Shown here in pieces: positions 18,584 through 26,698 of a stretch of DNA of 64,000 bases. How positions within the stretch are numbered: the first letter of the stretch is position 1; the number at the start of each line of letters is the position of its first letter. This DNA is from Rhodanobacteraceae bacterium (lineage in GTDB: Bacteria; Pseudomonadota; Gammaproteobacteria; Xanthomonadales; Rhodanobacteraceae). A program made the translations under genes and the position numbers. The notes beneath the pieces were generated by a model. The model saw only the letters and a program-made list of their open reading frames with translations, was not told the DNA's origin and did not search any database. The stretch covers positions 82,045-146,044 of the forward strand of contig JAACZU010000002.1 of assembly GCA_009996615.1 (NCBI GenBank), written 5' to 3'.

Positions 18584-20686
18584 ATGCCCATCGCCCTTCG
18601 CCGCACCACCCTCGCCGTCGCCATCGCGCTCGCCACCACGCTCGCCGGCTGCTCGCAGCCGACGCCCCCGCAGACTGCCGTTGCTCCGACGCCGGCGCCG
18701 GCGCATCCGGCGCGCGGCGGGTTCGGCTTCGACGCCGCCGGCATGGACCGCGCCGTCGCCGCCGGCGACGACTTCTTCCAGCATGCGAACGGGCAGTGGG
18801 TCGAGGCCACGCAGATCCCGGCCGACCGCTCCAGCTACAACAGCTTCGGCGTGCTCGCCGAGCAGGCGCAGAAGGACACGCGCGCGCTGCTGGAGGAGAT
18901 GGCCGGCGATGCCGCCGCCGAGGGCGAGCGGCGCAAGGTCGGCGACTACTACGCCGCGTTCATGGACGAGGCGGCGATCGAGGCGCGCGGCCTCGCGCCG
19001 GTGCAGGCCGAGCTCGACGGCATCGCCGCGTTGGCCGACAAGGCCGCGCTCGCGCGCACGCTCGGCGCCTCGCTGCGCGCCGACGTCGACCTGCTTAATG
19101 CGACCGACACCTACACCGACCGCCTGTTCGGCCTGTGGGTGTCGCCGAACCTGAAGCAGCCCGACGAGTATGCGCCGTACCTGGTGCAGGGCGGCCTCGG
19201 CATGCCCGACCGCGACTTCTACCTCGAAGGCGGCCGCATGGCCGAGCTGCGCAGCGCCTACCAGGCGCACGTCGCCAAGGTGCTGGCGCTGGCCGGCATC
19301 GCCGACGCCGAGGCGAAGGCCGCGCGCATCCTCGCGCTCGAGGTCGCGATCGCGCAGGTGCATGCGAGCCAGCTCGAGACCAACGACGTCGAGAAGGGCG
19401 CCAACGAATGGGCGCCGATCGACTTCGGCCGGCGCGCGCCGGGCCTGAACTGGGCCGCGTTCTTCGACGGCGCCGGCCTCGCCGAGCAGCGCCTGTTCAT
19501 CGTCTGGCAGCCGAAGGCGGTGGCCGGCATCGCCGCACTGGTCGACGCGCAGCCGCTGGACACCTGGAAGGACTACCTCGCCTACCACGCGCTCGACCGC
19601 GCCTCGACGTACCTGCCCAAGGCGTTCGCCGACGAGCACTTCGCGTTCCACGGCACCACGCTGAGCGGCACGCCGCAGCAGCGCGAGCGCTGGAAGCGCG
19701 CGGTCGACGACACCGACCGCGCGCTCGGCGAGGCGGTCGGCAAGGCCTACGTCGAGCGCCACTTCACGCCGGCGACCAAGGCGCGCGCCGAGACGATGGT
19801 GCAGAACATCATCGCCGCGTTCGGCCGCCGCATCGACGCGGTCGAGTGGATGACGCCGCAGACCAAGGCGCGCGCGAAGGCCAAGCTCGCCACGCTGAAG
19901 GTCGGCATCGGCTATCCGGAGCGCTGGCGCGACTACGCCGCGCTCGAGGTGCGCCGCGACGACGCGCTCGGCAACGCGCAGCGCGCGAGCCTGTTCGAAT
20001 ACCGCCGCAACCTCGCCAAGCTCGGCCGGGGCGTCGACCGCGGCGAGTGGTTCATGCTGCCGCAGGACGTCAACGCGCTGAACGTGCCGCTCGAGAACCG
20101 GCTGATCTTCCCGGCCGCGATCCTGCAGGCGCCGTTCTTCGACCCGGCCGCCGACGACGCGGTCAACTACGGCGCGATCGGCGGCGTGATCGGCCACGAG
20201 ATCACGCACAGCTTCGACAACGCCGGCGCGCTGTTCGACGAGAGCGGACGCCTGGCCAACTGGTGGACGCCGGACGACCTCAAGCGCTTCGAGGCCGCCG
20301 GCGCCGCGCTCGCCGCGCAGTTCGACACCTACCAGCCGTTCCCGGACCTGGCCGTCAACGGCAAGCTCACGCTCGGCGAGAACATCGCCGACGTCGCCGG
20401 CCTGGCGACCGCTTACGACGCGTGGAAGCGTTCGCAGCAGGGCCAGCCGGAGCAGGTGCTCGGCGGCTTCACGCCGGACCAGCGCTTCTTCCTCGGCTGG
20501 GCTCAGGCCTGGCGCGGCAAGGCGCGCGAGCAGGCGCTGCGCAACGCGCTGCTGACCGACGTGCACGCGCCGGGTCGCTACCGCACCGAGACCGTGCGCA
20601 ACCTCGACGCGTGGTACCCGGCGTTCGACGTCAAGCCGGGCCAACAGCGCTACCTGGCGCCGGAGCAGCGCGTCAAGGTCTGGTGA
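18584..20686 (+). CDS. M13-family zinc metallopeptidase, predicted lipoprotein
   Basis: This 700-residue neprilysin-like (PepO/M13) peptidase has a lipoprotein signal (lipobox LAGC at about residue 23), the zinc-binding motif HEITH, and the second motif ENIAD with the third zinc ligand. The family N-terminal block GDDFFQHANGQWVEATQIP is also present. It probably degrades peptides in the periplasm or at the cell surface. It follows the aryl-polyene operon by 67 bp on the same strand but has no known link to it. Its 3' end overlaps the convergent gene by 14 bp. Confidence 0.95.
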   Translation: MPIALRRTTLAVAIALATTLAGCSQPTPPQTAVAPTPAPAHPARGGFGFDAAGMDRAVAAGDDFFQHANGQWVEATQIPADRSSYNSFGVLAEQAQKDTRALLEEMAGDAAAEGERRKVGDYYAAFMDEAAIEARGLAPVQAELDGIAALADKAALARTLGASLRADVDLLNATDTYTDRLFGLWVSPNLKQPDEYAPYLVQGGLGMPDRDFYLEGGRMAELRSAYQAHVAKVLALAGIADAEAKAARILALEVAIAQVHASQLETNDVEKGANEWAPIDFGRRAPGLNWAAFFDGAGLAEQRLFIVWQPKAVAGIAALVDAQPLDTWKDYLAYHALDRASTYLPKAFADEHFAFHGTTLSGTPQQRERWKRAVDDTDRALGEAVGKAYVERHFTPATKARAETMVQNIIAAFGRRIDAVEWMTPQTKARAKAKLATLKVGIGYPERWRDYAALEVRRDDALGNAQRASLFEYRRNLAKLGRGVDRGEWFMLPQDVNALNVPLENRLIFPAAILQAPFFDPAADDAVNYGAIGGVIGHEITHSFDNAGALFDESGRLANWWTPDDLKRFEAAGAALAAQFDTYQPFPDLAVNGKLTLGENIADVAGLATAYDAWKRSQQGQPEQVLGGFTPDQRFFLGWAQAWRGKAREQALRNALLTDVHAPGRYRTETVRNLDAWYPAFDVKPGQQRYLAPEQRVKVW

Positions 20687-21602
20687 GGTCCGGCCAGCGG
20701 CCCAGCAGCGCCGGCGCGATACCCACGCGCCGGCACGCCTGCGCGGCGATGCCGTCCGGCAGCGCGAGGCGGAACAGCGGCGCGAGCGTGCGCAGCACGC
20801 GCGCGGCCGCGCCCGCCCGCGCGCGCTGCAGCGGGCCGTGACCGAGCATCGCCTGCGCCCAGTCCGGCAACAGCGCGGCGCCGGCACCGAGGAACAGGTC
20901 GCGCGAAAGGCCGGCCGCCGGCACCGGCAGGCGGATGCGGGCGAGCACCGCCAGCACCTCGCGCGAGCGCGCATCGAACGCCAGCTCGCCGCGCGCGCGG
21001 CGGAAGAAGTCGGCCACCTCGGTCTCCGACGCCGGTACCGCGCGGGCGCCGAGCCGCTCGGCCACGCGCCGCACCTCGGCGTAGTAGCGATCGGCGATCG
21101 GCGCGGGCACGTCGCGGCAGTAGCGCCGGTAGCCGTGCAGGAAGCCGTACGCCTCGGTCACGTGCACCCAGGTCAGCAGGTCCGGATCGTCCGCCGCGTA
21201 CGCGCGGCCATCGGCCGCGACGCCGCGCACCTGCGCGTGGATGCGCGCCACGCGCGCAATCAGCGCCTCGGCCTGCGCGCACCCGGCATAGGTCGTGCCG
21301 GCGACGAACGCGGTCGTGCGCCGCAACCGCCCGACCAGGTCGGCGCGGAAGTTCGAGTGGTCCCAGACCCCGGCCAGCGCCAGCGGATGCAGCGTCTGCA
21401 GCATCAGCGCGCACAGGCCGCCGGCCAGCATGCCGGGAAAATCGGCATGGATGCGCCAGGTCACGCTGTCCGGCCCGAACAGTCCCGCATCGCCGGCCGG
21501 CGCGGCATAGTCGATCCCGCTCTGGTCGCGCGGAAACGCGCGCAGGACCCATTGCCGGATCGGCTCGGTCGCGGGCGTGGCGAGGGTGCGCAGGAGCGGC
21601 AT
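20673..21602 (-). CDS. Oxygenase MpaB / DUF2236 family protein
   Basis: The 309-residue protein matches the DUF2236 (MpaB-like) family: the N-terminal segment DSVTWRIHADFPGMLAGGLC, the conserved LMLQTLHPLALAGVWDHSNF block with its histidines, and WVHVTEAYGFLHGYRRYCRD further on. Members include haem-dependent oxygenases such as latex-clearing proteins, but the substrate here cannot be told. The start is ATG 21602; a GTG directly before it (21605) is also possible and no clear ribosome site is visible. The stop overlaps that of the M13 gene. Confidence 0.85.
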   Translation of the reverse strand: MPLLRTLATPATEPIRQWVLRAFPRDQSGIDYAAPAGDAGLFGPDSVTWRIHADFPGMLAGGLCALMLQTLHPLALAGVWDHSNFRADLVGRLRRTTAFVAGTTYAGCAQAEALIARVARIHAQVRGVAADGRAYAADDPDLLTWVHVTEAYGFLHGYRRYCRDVPAPIADRYYAEVRRVAERLGARAVPASETEVADFFRRARGELAFDARSREVLAVLARIRLPVPAAGLSRDLFLGAGAALLPDWAQAMLGHGPLQRARAGAAARVLRTLAPLFRLALPDGIAAQACRRVGIAPALLGRWPDLTRP

Positions 21603-21685
21603 CACGACATGCTAGCGAAAACGTCGACGCGAACGCCCTCCAGTCGGACGCATGCGCCGATCGGCTGCGTCCATGCCCGTTGTAC

Positions 21686-22360
21686 TCATTCGTGCTCGAA
21701 CCGCGCAATTTCGTCGACCTCCACCTGGGCCCGGCGCAGGCTGCGCCCGATCAGGCTGTCGTCGACGAATTTCGCCAGGCGCGGCCGGCGCGGATCGCGC
21801 GAGCGGCGGTACAGCCCCCAGCTCGCGAGCAGGCCTGCGCCGCCGACCGCCGCGCAGGCGAGCACCCATTGCGGCGCGTTGGCGTACAGGTCGACCCCGG
21901 AAAGGCCGGCGCACAGCACCATCACGAACGGGACCCACAGCAGCCACCACGACAGGCCGGCGCAGACGTTGATGCGGACCTGCGCGCGGTGCAGCTCGGC
22001 CAGTTGCTGCTGGATCGCCAGCACCGGCGCGGCGTAGTCGATCCGCTGCAGCCGCCAGAGCGTGTGCGCGCCGAAGGCCAGCAGCAGCACGCCATACGCC
22101 TGCAGCAGCAGGGCGGCCGCGAGCAGATGCGGGACGGACACGACGCCGGGCCAGAACGAACCGGCCAGCACGGCCAGCGCCCCACCAGCGGCGATCTGCA
22201 CAAGCTGGCCGCGGTGCAGCGGGCGCAGCCGCGCGCGGGCCTGGTCGAGCCGGCGCTCGGTGTGCAGTCGCAGGGTCAGCGCGTGCTGTTGCTGCAGGCG
22301 CTGGTCGAGGAGCTGCCAGACCCGCTTGAGGTCGTCGGTTTCCATCGTCGTCTCCATCAT
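21686..22360 (-). CDS. Four-helix membrane protein downstream of a sigma factor
   Basis: The 224-residue product has a soluble, charged N terminus (LKRVWQLLDQRLQQQHALTLR) and about four membrane helices in two pairs. Its ATG overlaps the sigma-factor stop codon (ATGA), so the two are translationally coupled. Position suggests an anti-sigma factor or partner, but no zinc-binding anti-sigma motif is visible. Several nested ATG codons (22360, 22357, 22345) make the exact start uncertain. Function unknown. Confidence 0.75.
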   Translation of the reverse strand: MMETTMETDDLKRVWQLLDQRLQQQHALTLRLHTERRLDQARARLRPLHRGQLVQIAAGGALAVLAGSFWPGVVSVPHLLAAALLLQAYGVLLLAFGAHTLWRLQRIDYAAPVLAIQQQLAELHRAQVRINVCAGLSWWLLWVPFVMVLCAGLSGVDLYANAPQWVLACAAVGGAGLLASWGLYRRSRDPRRPRLAKFVDDSLIGRSLRRAQVEVDEIARFEHE

Positions 22361-22872
22361 CGGGTTCCGTTCGGGGCAAGGTCGGCACGCAGGCGCGCCT
22401 TCAGGCGGCCGATCCGGGTCGCCACGTTGGTTTCGCTGAGGCCGAGGATCTCGGCGATCTCGCGCTGGCTCTTCTCGTCGAGGTAGAGCACGAGCAGCGC
22501 GCGGTTCAGCGGATCGAGCCGCGCGATGCAGCGCGCAAGCGCGCGCAGGCCGTCGTCGGTCTCGCGCGCGTCGTCGTCGTCGTGGCCGGGTTCGGCGGCG
22601 AGCTCGTCGAGCGCGAGCGGTTGCCGGCCGGGTGTGCCCTGGCGACGCAGGGCGGAGATCGCGACGTTCAACGCGATCCGGTAGAGCCAGGTCGAGAACG
22701 GCCGTGCCGCATCCCAGCTCGCGAACGCCTTCCACGCCTGCGCACTGATGTCCTGCACAAGGTCGCCGCGGTCCTCGGCGTTGCGGCAATAGCTGTTCGC
22801 GACCTTGAACACGATGCCGCGATGGCGCTCGATCAACGCCTGGAAGCGCTCGCGTGCATCTACGGTCGCCAT
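22357..22872 (-). CDS. ECF-type RNA polymerase sigma factor
   Basis: A 171-residue group IV sigma factor with region 2 (FQALIERHRGIVFKVANSYC, DLVQDISAQAWKAF, FSTWLYRIALNVAISALRR) and region 4 (LDPLNRALLVLYLDEKSQREIAEILGL). The start at 22872 (MATVDARERF) fits the family; the frame remains open upstream to 22953. It is coupled to the membrane protein gene that follows. Targets are unknown. Confidence 0.92.
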   Translation of the reverse strand: MATVDARERFQALIERHRGIVFKVANSYCRNAEDRGDLVQDISAQAWKAFASWDAARPFSTWLYRIALNVAISALRRQGTPGRQPLALDELAAEPGHDDDDARETDDGLRALARCIARLDPLNRALLVLYLDEKSQREIAEILGLSETNVATRIGRLKARLRADLAPNGTR

Positions 22873-22949
22873 GCTGGCTTGCGTCCTGTCCAACGTTGCG
22901 CTCCCGATCCCATGTCTTGCATGGGTGATTCGTGCAGGAGCGCGGAACA

Positions 22950-23351
22950 TCACACGGCTGCGCGTTTCGGCTGGATCAGGTCCCAGCGGTTGCCGTAGCG
23001 GTCGCGGAACACCGCGACGGTCGCGTAGCTCTCCTCGCGCGGGCCTTCGACGAACTCGACGCCGCGCGCCGAATACGCGGCGTGGTCGCGCCGGAAGTCG
23101 TCGGTGTGCAGGAACAGGAACACGCGGCCGCCGGTCTGGTCGCCGATGCGCTCGCGCTGCGCCGGCGTCGCCGCGCGCGCGAGCAGCAGGCGCGTGCCGG
23201 ACGAGCCGGGCGGCGCGACCAGTACCCAGCGCTTGTCGGCGCCGAGCGGCGTGTCCTCGATCAGCGCGAAGCCGAGCACCTGGGTGTAGTAGGCGATCGC
23301 CTCGTCGTAGTCCGGCACGACGAGCGCGACCGCGGCGATGGACTGGGGCAT
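22950..23351 (-). CDS. VOC (glyoxalase/bleomycin-resistance) family protein
   Basis: The 133-residue protein has the paired beta-alpha-beta-beta-beta modules of the VOC fold: IAAVALVVPDYDEAIAYYTQ at the start and VFLFLHTDDFRRDHAAYSARGVEF in the second half, with the ending YGNRWDLIQP. Metal-ligand positions fit the superfamily, but the substrate is not predictable. It sits upstream of the sigma factor with a 77-bp gap, on the same strand. Confidence 0.88.
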   Translation of the reverse strand: MPQSIAAVALVVPDYDEAIAYYTQVLGFALIEDTPLGADKRWVLVAPPGSSGTRLLLARAATPAQRERIGDQTGGRVFLFLHTDDFRRDHAAYSARGVEFVEGPREESYATVAVFRDRYGNRWDLIQPKRAAV

Positions 23352-23444
23352 CGGTGTGTTTCTCCGGGTTCGGCGCTACAGGCTACGCAAGCGCCGTGCA
23401 AGCCGCCATGATGGTGCGATCGAAACAACCGGACAGGCGGACCC

Positions 23445-24170
23445 ATGACGACCCAACGCGCACTCGTGACCGGCGGCAGCGGCGACATCGGCGGCGCGAT
23501 TGCACGCGCGCTGGCGGCGGACGGCTGCGACGTGCTGGTGCACGCGAACGCCGGCGTCGAGCGCGCGCAGGCCGTGGTCGATTCGATCCTCGCCGCCGGC
23601 GGTGCGGCGCGCGTGCTCGTGTTCGACCTGACCGACGGCGCGGCCACGCGCGCGGCGCTCGAGCGCGAGCTCGAAGCCGGGCCGATCCAGGTGCTGGTGC
23701 ACAACGCCGGCATCCACGACGACGCGCCGCTGGCCGGCATGCGCGAAGAGCAGTGGCATCGCGTGATCGACGTGTCGCTGCACGGCTTCTTCCACGTCAC
23801 GCAGCCGCTGCTGCTGCCGATGGCGCGGACGCGTTTCGGACGCATCGTCAGCGTATCGTCGGTCGCCGCGGTGCTCGGCAACCGCGGCCAGGTCAACTAC
23901 GCGGCGGCGAAGTCCGCGCTGCACGGCGCGACGAAGTCGCTCGCGCGCGAGATGGCCTCGCGCGGCATCACCGCGAACGTGGTCGCGCCGGGCGTGATCG
24001 CCGGAAGCATGACCGCCGACACGTTCGATCCCGCGCAGATCAAGGCGCTGGTGCCGGCCGGCCGCGCCGGCACGCCGGACGAGGTCGCCGCACTGGTGCG
24101 CTTCCTGTGCTCGGACGCGGCCGGCTACGTCAATGGTCAGGTGATCGGCGTCAACGGTGGCATGGGGTGA
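23445..24170 (+). CDS. fabG: 3-oxoacyl-ACP reductase (FabG-like SDR), probable aryl-polyene ketoreductase
   Basis: A 241-residue classical short-chain dehydrogenase with the nucleotide motif TGGSGDIGG, the NAG motif (HNAGIHDDAPL) and the catalytic Ser...Tyr-x-x-x-Lys set (VSSVAAVLGNRGQVNYAAAK). It is close to FabG-type reductases found in aryl-polyene and xanthomonadin clusters and would reduce the 3-ketoacyl-ACP in each elongation round. It sits between the two aryl-polyene blocks, divergent from the VOC gene and immediately before the restriction-modification pair, apart from any operon. Confidence 0.85.
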   Translation: MTTQRALVTGGSGDIGGAIARALAADGCDVLVHANAGVERAQAVVDSILAAGGAARVLVFDLTDGAATRAALERELEAGPIQVLVHNAGIHDDAPLAGMREEQWHRVIDVSLHGFFHVTQPLLLPMARTRFGRIVSVSSVAAVLGNRGQVNYAAAKSALHGATKSLAREMASRGITANVVAPGVIAGSMTADTFDPAQIKALVPAGRAGTPDEVAALVRFLCSDAAGYVNGQVIGVNGGMG

Positions 24171-24205
24171 TCGCGCCGTCGCAACGCTGGCGGCGGTGTC
24201 GGCGG

Positions 24206-24234
24206 TTGACAATTTGACGTCTAGACGTCAACAT
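24206..24234 (+). promoter_or_regulatory. Perfect 18-bp palindrome (operator candidate) over a possible promoter of the methyltransferase gene
   Basis: TTGACGTCTAGACGTCAA at 24214-24231 is a perfect palindrome ending 9 bp before the methyltransferase ATG. A TTGACA at 24206-24211 could be the -35 box; a weak -10 (CAACAT, 24229-24234) 17 bp later would place transcription start near 24241, i.e. a leaderless message, which fits the lack of a ribosome site. Binding of a repressor here, perhaps the HTH domain of the methyltransferase itself, would block the promoter. The promoter assignment is tentative; the palindrome is seen directly. Confidence 0.6.
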
Positions 24235-24240
24235 GCGCCA

Positions 24241-25401
24241 ATGTCAGCGAAGGCAATAAAGCACCCACCCGGATCCGTTCGCGACTCGATCGTGCGGGCT
24301 CTCTCTGTCCGCCCCGATGGGGCATCGGCGACGGAAATCACGAAAGCAGTCAATGACACGTTAGGAGCAACGTCGCCATCGTCGGTGCGCTCCTACCTGC
24401 AACTCAACACACCGCACATGTTTGTTCGCGCGGAACGAGGAGTCTATCGCCTGCATCCCGATCTCCTTGGGGAAGCGAGCAGCCTCGACCTGTTTCGACC
24501 GGAGCCCATAGCGACTGGGCGGCATTTCGACTACGAAAGCGTCCGACTGGAGCATGCCGACTGCTTCGAATGGCTGCGCAGCCGCAAGCCGAACTCGATT
24601 CATGCGGTCGTCACCGACCCGCCTTATGGACTTGTCGAGTATAGCGAGCGGGAGGTAAGCAAGTTGCGTGGAGGCAAAGGGGGAGTCTGGCGCATTCCTC
24701 CGGCATTCGACGGAGCTCAGCGATCGCCGTTACCTCGCTTTACCGTGCTCAAACCGAGCGACATCCGTGCGCTGCATGAATTTTTTCGTCAATGGGGTGC
24801 GCTCGTTCTTCGCGCGGTGGTTCCGGGCGCCAACGTGCTCGTTGCATCCAATCCACTCCTGTCGCACATCGCATCGGCTGCCTTGGCGGAGGCTGGATTG
24901 GAGCGGCGAGGCGAGATCGTGCGGCTCGTCATGACCATGCGCGGCGGGGATCGCCCCAAAGCAGCCCATGAAGAATTCGACGGCGTCAGCGTCATGCCGC
25001 GTTCGATGTGGGAGCCATGGTTGATGTTTCGCAAACCCATCGAGGGACGCGTACAGGACAATCTGCGCAAATGGGGGACCGGGGGCTTCCGCCGCCCGTC
25101 GCGGGACAAGCCTTTCGGTGACGTTATTCCTTCCGCGCCGACCCGCGCCGTCGAGCGCAGACTTGCACCGCACCCGAGCCTCAAGCCACAAGCGTTCATG
25201 CGTCGCATCGTCGCGGCAGTGCTGCCGCTTGGCGATGGTGTCGTTTGCGATCCATTCGCTGGGGGCGGTTCCACATTGGCAGCGGCCGCCGCGCTTGGCT
25301 ATCGAGCGGTCGGAGTGGAGAAGGACGGCGCTTATTTCGACTTGGCAACAAAGGCGATCCCGCGCTTGCGCGAGATCAAAGTTGCCGATCAAAGCCTATA
25401 G
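24241..25401 (+). CDS. Type II DNA adenine methyltransferase (beta class) with N-terminal HTH domain
   Basis: The 386-residue product has an N-terminal domain (about 11-72) that looks like a winged helix-turn-helix, followed by a methyltransferase with the catalytic motif DPPY (126-129) before the SAM-binding motif DPFAGGGST (337-345). HPSLKP (311-316) lies just before the latter. The order catalytic-target recognition-SAM and the DPPY sequence indicate a beta-class N6-adenine enzyme. The start at 24241 is used because upstream frame sequence overlaps fabG. GC content and codon use are visibly lower than in the neighbours, a sign of acquisition. The 3' end overlaps the convergent nuclease gene by 13 bp. 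Confidence 0.88.
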   Translation: MSAKAIKHPPGSVRDSIVRALSVRPDGASATEITKAVNDTLGATSPSSVRSYLQLNTPHMFVRAERGVYRLHPDLLGEASSLDLFRPEPIATGRHFDYESVRLEHADCFEWLRSRKPNSIHAVVTDPPYGLVEYSEREVSKLRGGKGGVWRIPPAFDGAQRSPLPRFTVLKPSDIRALHEFFRQWGALVLRAVVPGANVLVASNPLLSHIASAALAEAGLERRGEIVRLVMTMRGGDRPKAAHEEFDGVSVMPRSMWEPWLMFRKPIEGRVQDNLRKWGTGGFRRPSRDKPFGDVIPSAPTRAVERRLAPHPSLKPQAFMRRIVAAVLPLGDGVVCDPFAGGGSTLAAAAALGYRAVGVEKDGAYFDLATKAIPRLREIKVADQSL

Positions 25402-25988
25402 ATCCAGTGGCGGCGAAGCTTTTCGATACCAGCCGCGTGTAGCGTCGCTGTGCGCGTCCCGAGATCTCCACGATCATTGCGCCGGAAATCCGCCAATCCG
25501 ACCTTGCCGAGATAGACCTCGGTGAACGTCATAGGATCGCGATCGATGGCCGGCTGGCCTTTATTGTCTACCTTGTAGACGAAAACGCACATCCATTGTT
25601 CGCGTGCGCCATGCGTGTCAACCGCGCCACCTGCTTTTCGCGTCGTCTTGATCTCGACGCCTTCGACTCCCGCCTTGACGCTATCATCCGCATAGACACC
25701 ACGAACGATCAGGTCAGGATGGCCGTTGTGATACCGATTTTCGGTCAACGTCCGTGAGTGCTTTGCCAAGCTCGCCGTGAGCATGTCAGACAGCAGCCCT
25801 GACATGATCGCCGGACGAAGGATATCGTCGAGCCGAAGAAGGCCTTTGCCGGTCAAGGCAATGTTTACGTCGTAGAAGAAGTCGTAGACGTCCTGCATCG
25901 CCAGCTCGAAGTCCTTGTGGCGCAGCTGAAACGGCAGGTGGCTCTCGGCATTGAACGCTTTCGGATTTACTTCATTTCGTAGGATCAA
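25389..25988 (-). CDS. Probable PD-(D/E)XK type II restriction endonuclease
   Basis: This 199-residue protein is paired with the convergent methyltransferase. It carries a plausible nuclease core: P91-D92 in HPDLIVRG, then 19 residues on, E112-I-K114 in GVEIKTTRK. No closer family can be named from sequence alone. It starts with TTG at 25988, preceded by a good ribosome site (AAGGGG). Its GC content matches the methyltransferase and differs from the flanks, so both were likely acquired together. The recognition sequence is unknown. Confidence 0.75.
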   Translation of the reverse strand: MILRNEVNPKAFNAESHLPFQLRHKDFELAMQDVYDFFYDVNIALTGKGLLRLDDILRPAIMSGLLSDMLTASLAKHSRTLTENRYHNGHPDLIVRGVYADDSVKAGVEGVEIKTTRKAGGAVDTHGAREQWMCVFVYKVDNKGQPAIDRDPMTFTEVYLGKVGLADFRRNDRGDLGTRTATLHAAGIEKLRRHWIYRL

Positions 25989-26059
25989 GCTAGCCCCTTG
26001 TTGCGCGATCTGAATGATCGGTCGCGCGCTGCAAATCGGCGAGCAAAGCGCTCGTTGAT

Positions 26060-26081
26060 TGCACTCCTATACTAGGATGCA
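26060..26081. promoter_or_regulatory. Imperfect dyad upstream of the restriction endonuclease
   Basis: TGCACTCCTATACTAGGATGCA forms a near-perfect inverted repeat (arms TGCA-TCCTA/TAGGA-TGCA with one extra base) 72 bp upstream of the endonuclease start. Restriction genes are often controlled by short dyads bound by controller proteins; no separate controller gene is visible here. Confidence 0.4.
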
Positions 26082-26172
26082 GTCCACCGCGTCAATGGCG
26101 GGGTTGATCGCCGCGCGCGGCGTGCGGCATCCTGCCGACGGGTGCGGGAGTGCACCTCTCAGGGAGAGCTAC

Positions 26173-26682
26173 ATGCAACGAGTAATCCGGACGGCCGTGA
26201 TCGCGGCCGTGGCGATGTTCAGCGCGGCCGCGTCGGCCGAGGTGGTCAAGGTGCCGGCCAGCGTGCCGTATGCCGAGGACAGCGACGTCGCCGGCAACAT
26301 CAAGCGCGAATGCCCGCTCAGTTCGCAGCTGTCGGAGTTCATCGTCGAGTTTTCACGCAAGAAGGGCGTCGCGGTGGAGACGGTCGCCGAGACCCAGCCG
26401 ACCATGCCCGGCCGCGTGCTGGTGGTCGAGATCCGCGATGCGACCTCGTCCGGCAATGCGTTCGTCGGTCACCACAAGGCGACCAGCGTGCGCGGCGCGC
26501 TGTACCAGGACGGCACCAAGGTCGCCAGCTTCCGCGGCCGCCGCGACTCGATGGGCGGCGCGTTCGCCGGCTTCAAGGGCTCGTGCTCGGTGCTCGGCCG
26601 CACGGTCAAGGCGCTCGGCGGCGACATCGCCGAATGGCTGCAGCGGCCGACGATGGACGCCGACCTCGGCGACCTGAAGTAA
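26173..26682 (+). CDS. Secreted protein of unknown function
   Basis: I do not recognise this 169-residue protein. It has a clear signal peptide (MQRVIRTAVIAAVAMFSAAASA) and a mature part with two cysteines (ECPLS and KGSCSVLGR), compatible with one disulfide. The segment GRVLVVEIRDATSSGNAFVG and the repeated basic/aliphatic strands suggest a small beta-rich periplasmic protein. Upstream is GGGAGAGCTAC, a good ribosome site for ATG 26173. It lies next to the RM pair but has the high GC of the chromosome. It is convergent with the halogenase-like gene, only 16 bp apart. Confidence 0.75.
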   Translation: MQRVIRTAVIAAVAMFSAAASAEVVKVPASVPYAEDSDVAGNIKRECPLSSQLSEFIVEFSRKKGVAVETVAETQPTMPGRVLVVEIRDATSSGNAFVGHHKATSVRGALYQDGTKVASFRGRRDSMGGAFAGFKGSCSVLGRTVKALGGDIAEWLQRPTMDADLGDLK

Positions 26683-26698
26683 GCCGTTTGCGCCGCGC

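Noticed and set aside
24165-26110. Possible direct repeats (GGTGATCGCGCC / GGTTGATCGCCGC) flanking the RM genes as attachment or target-site duplications
   Set aside because: The match is short and imperfect, within what high-GC sequence gives by chance; no integrase or transposase is present.
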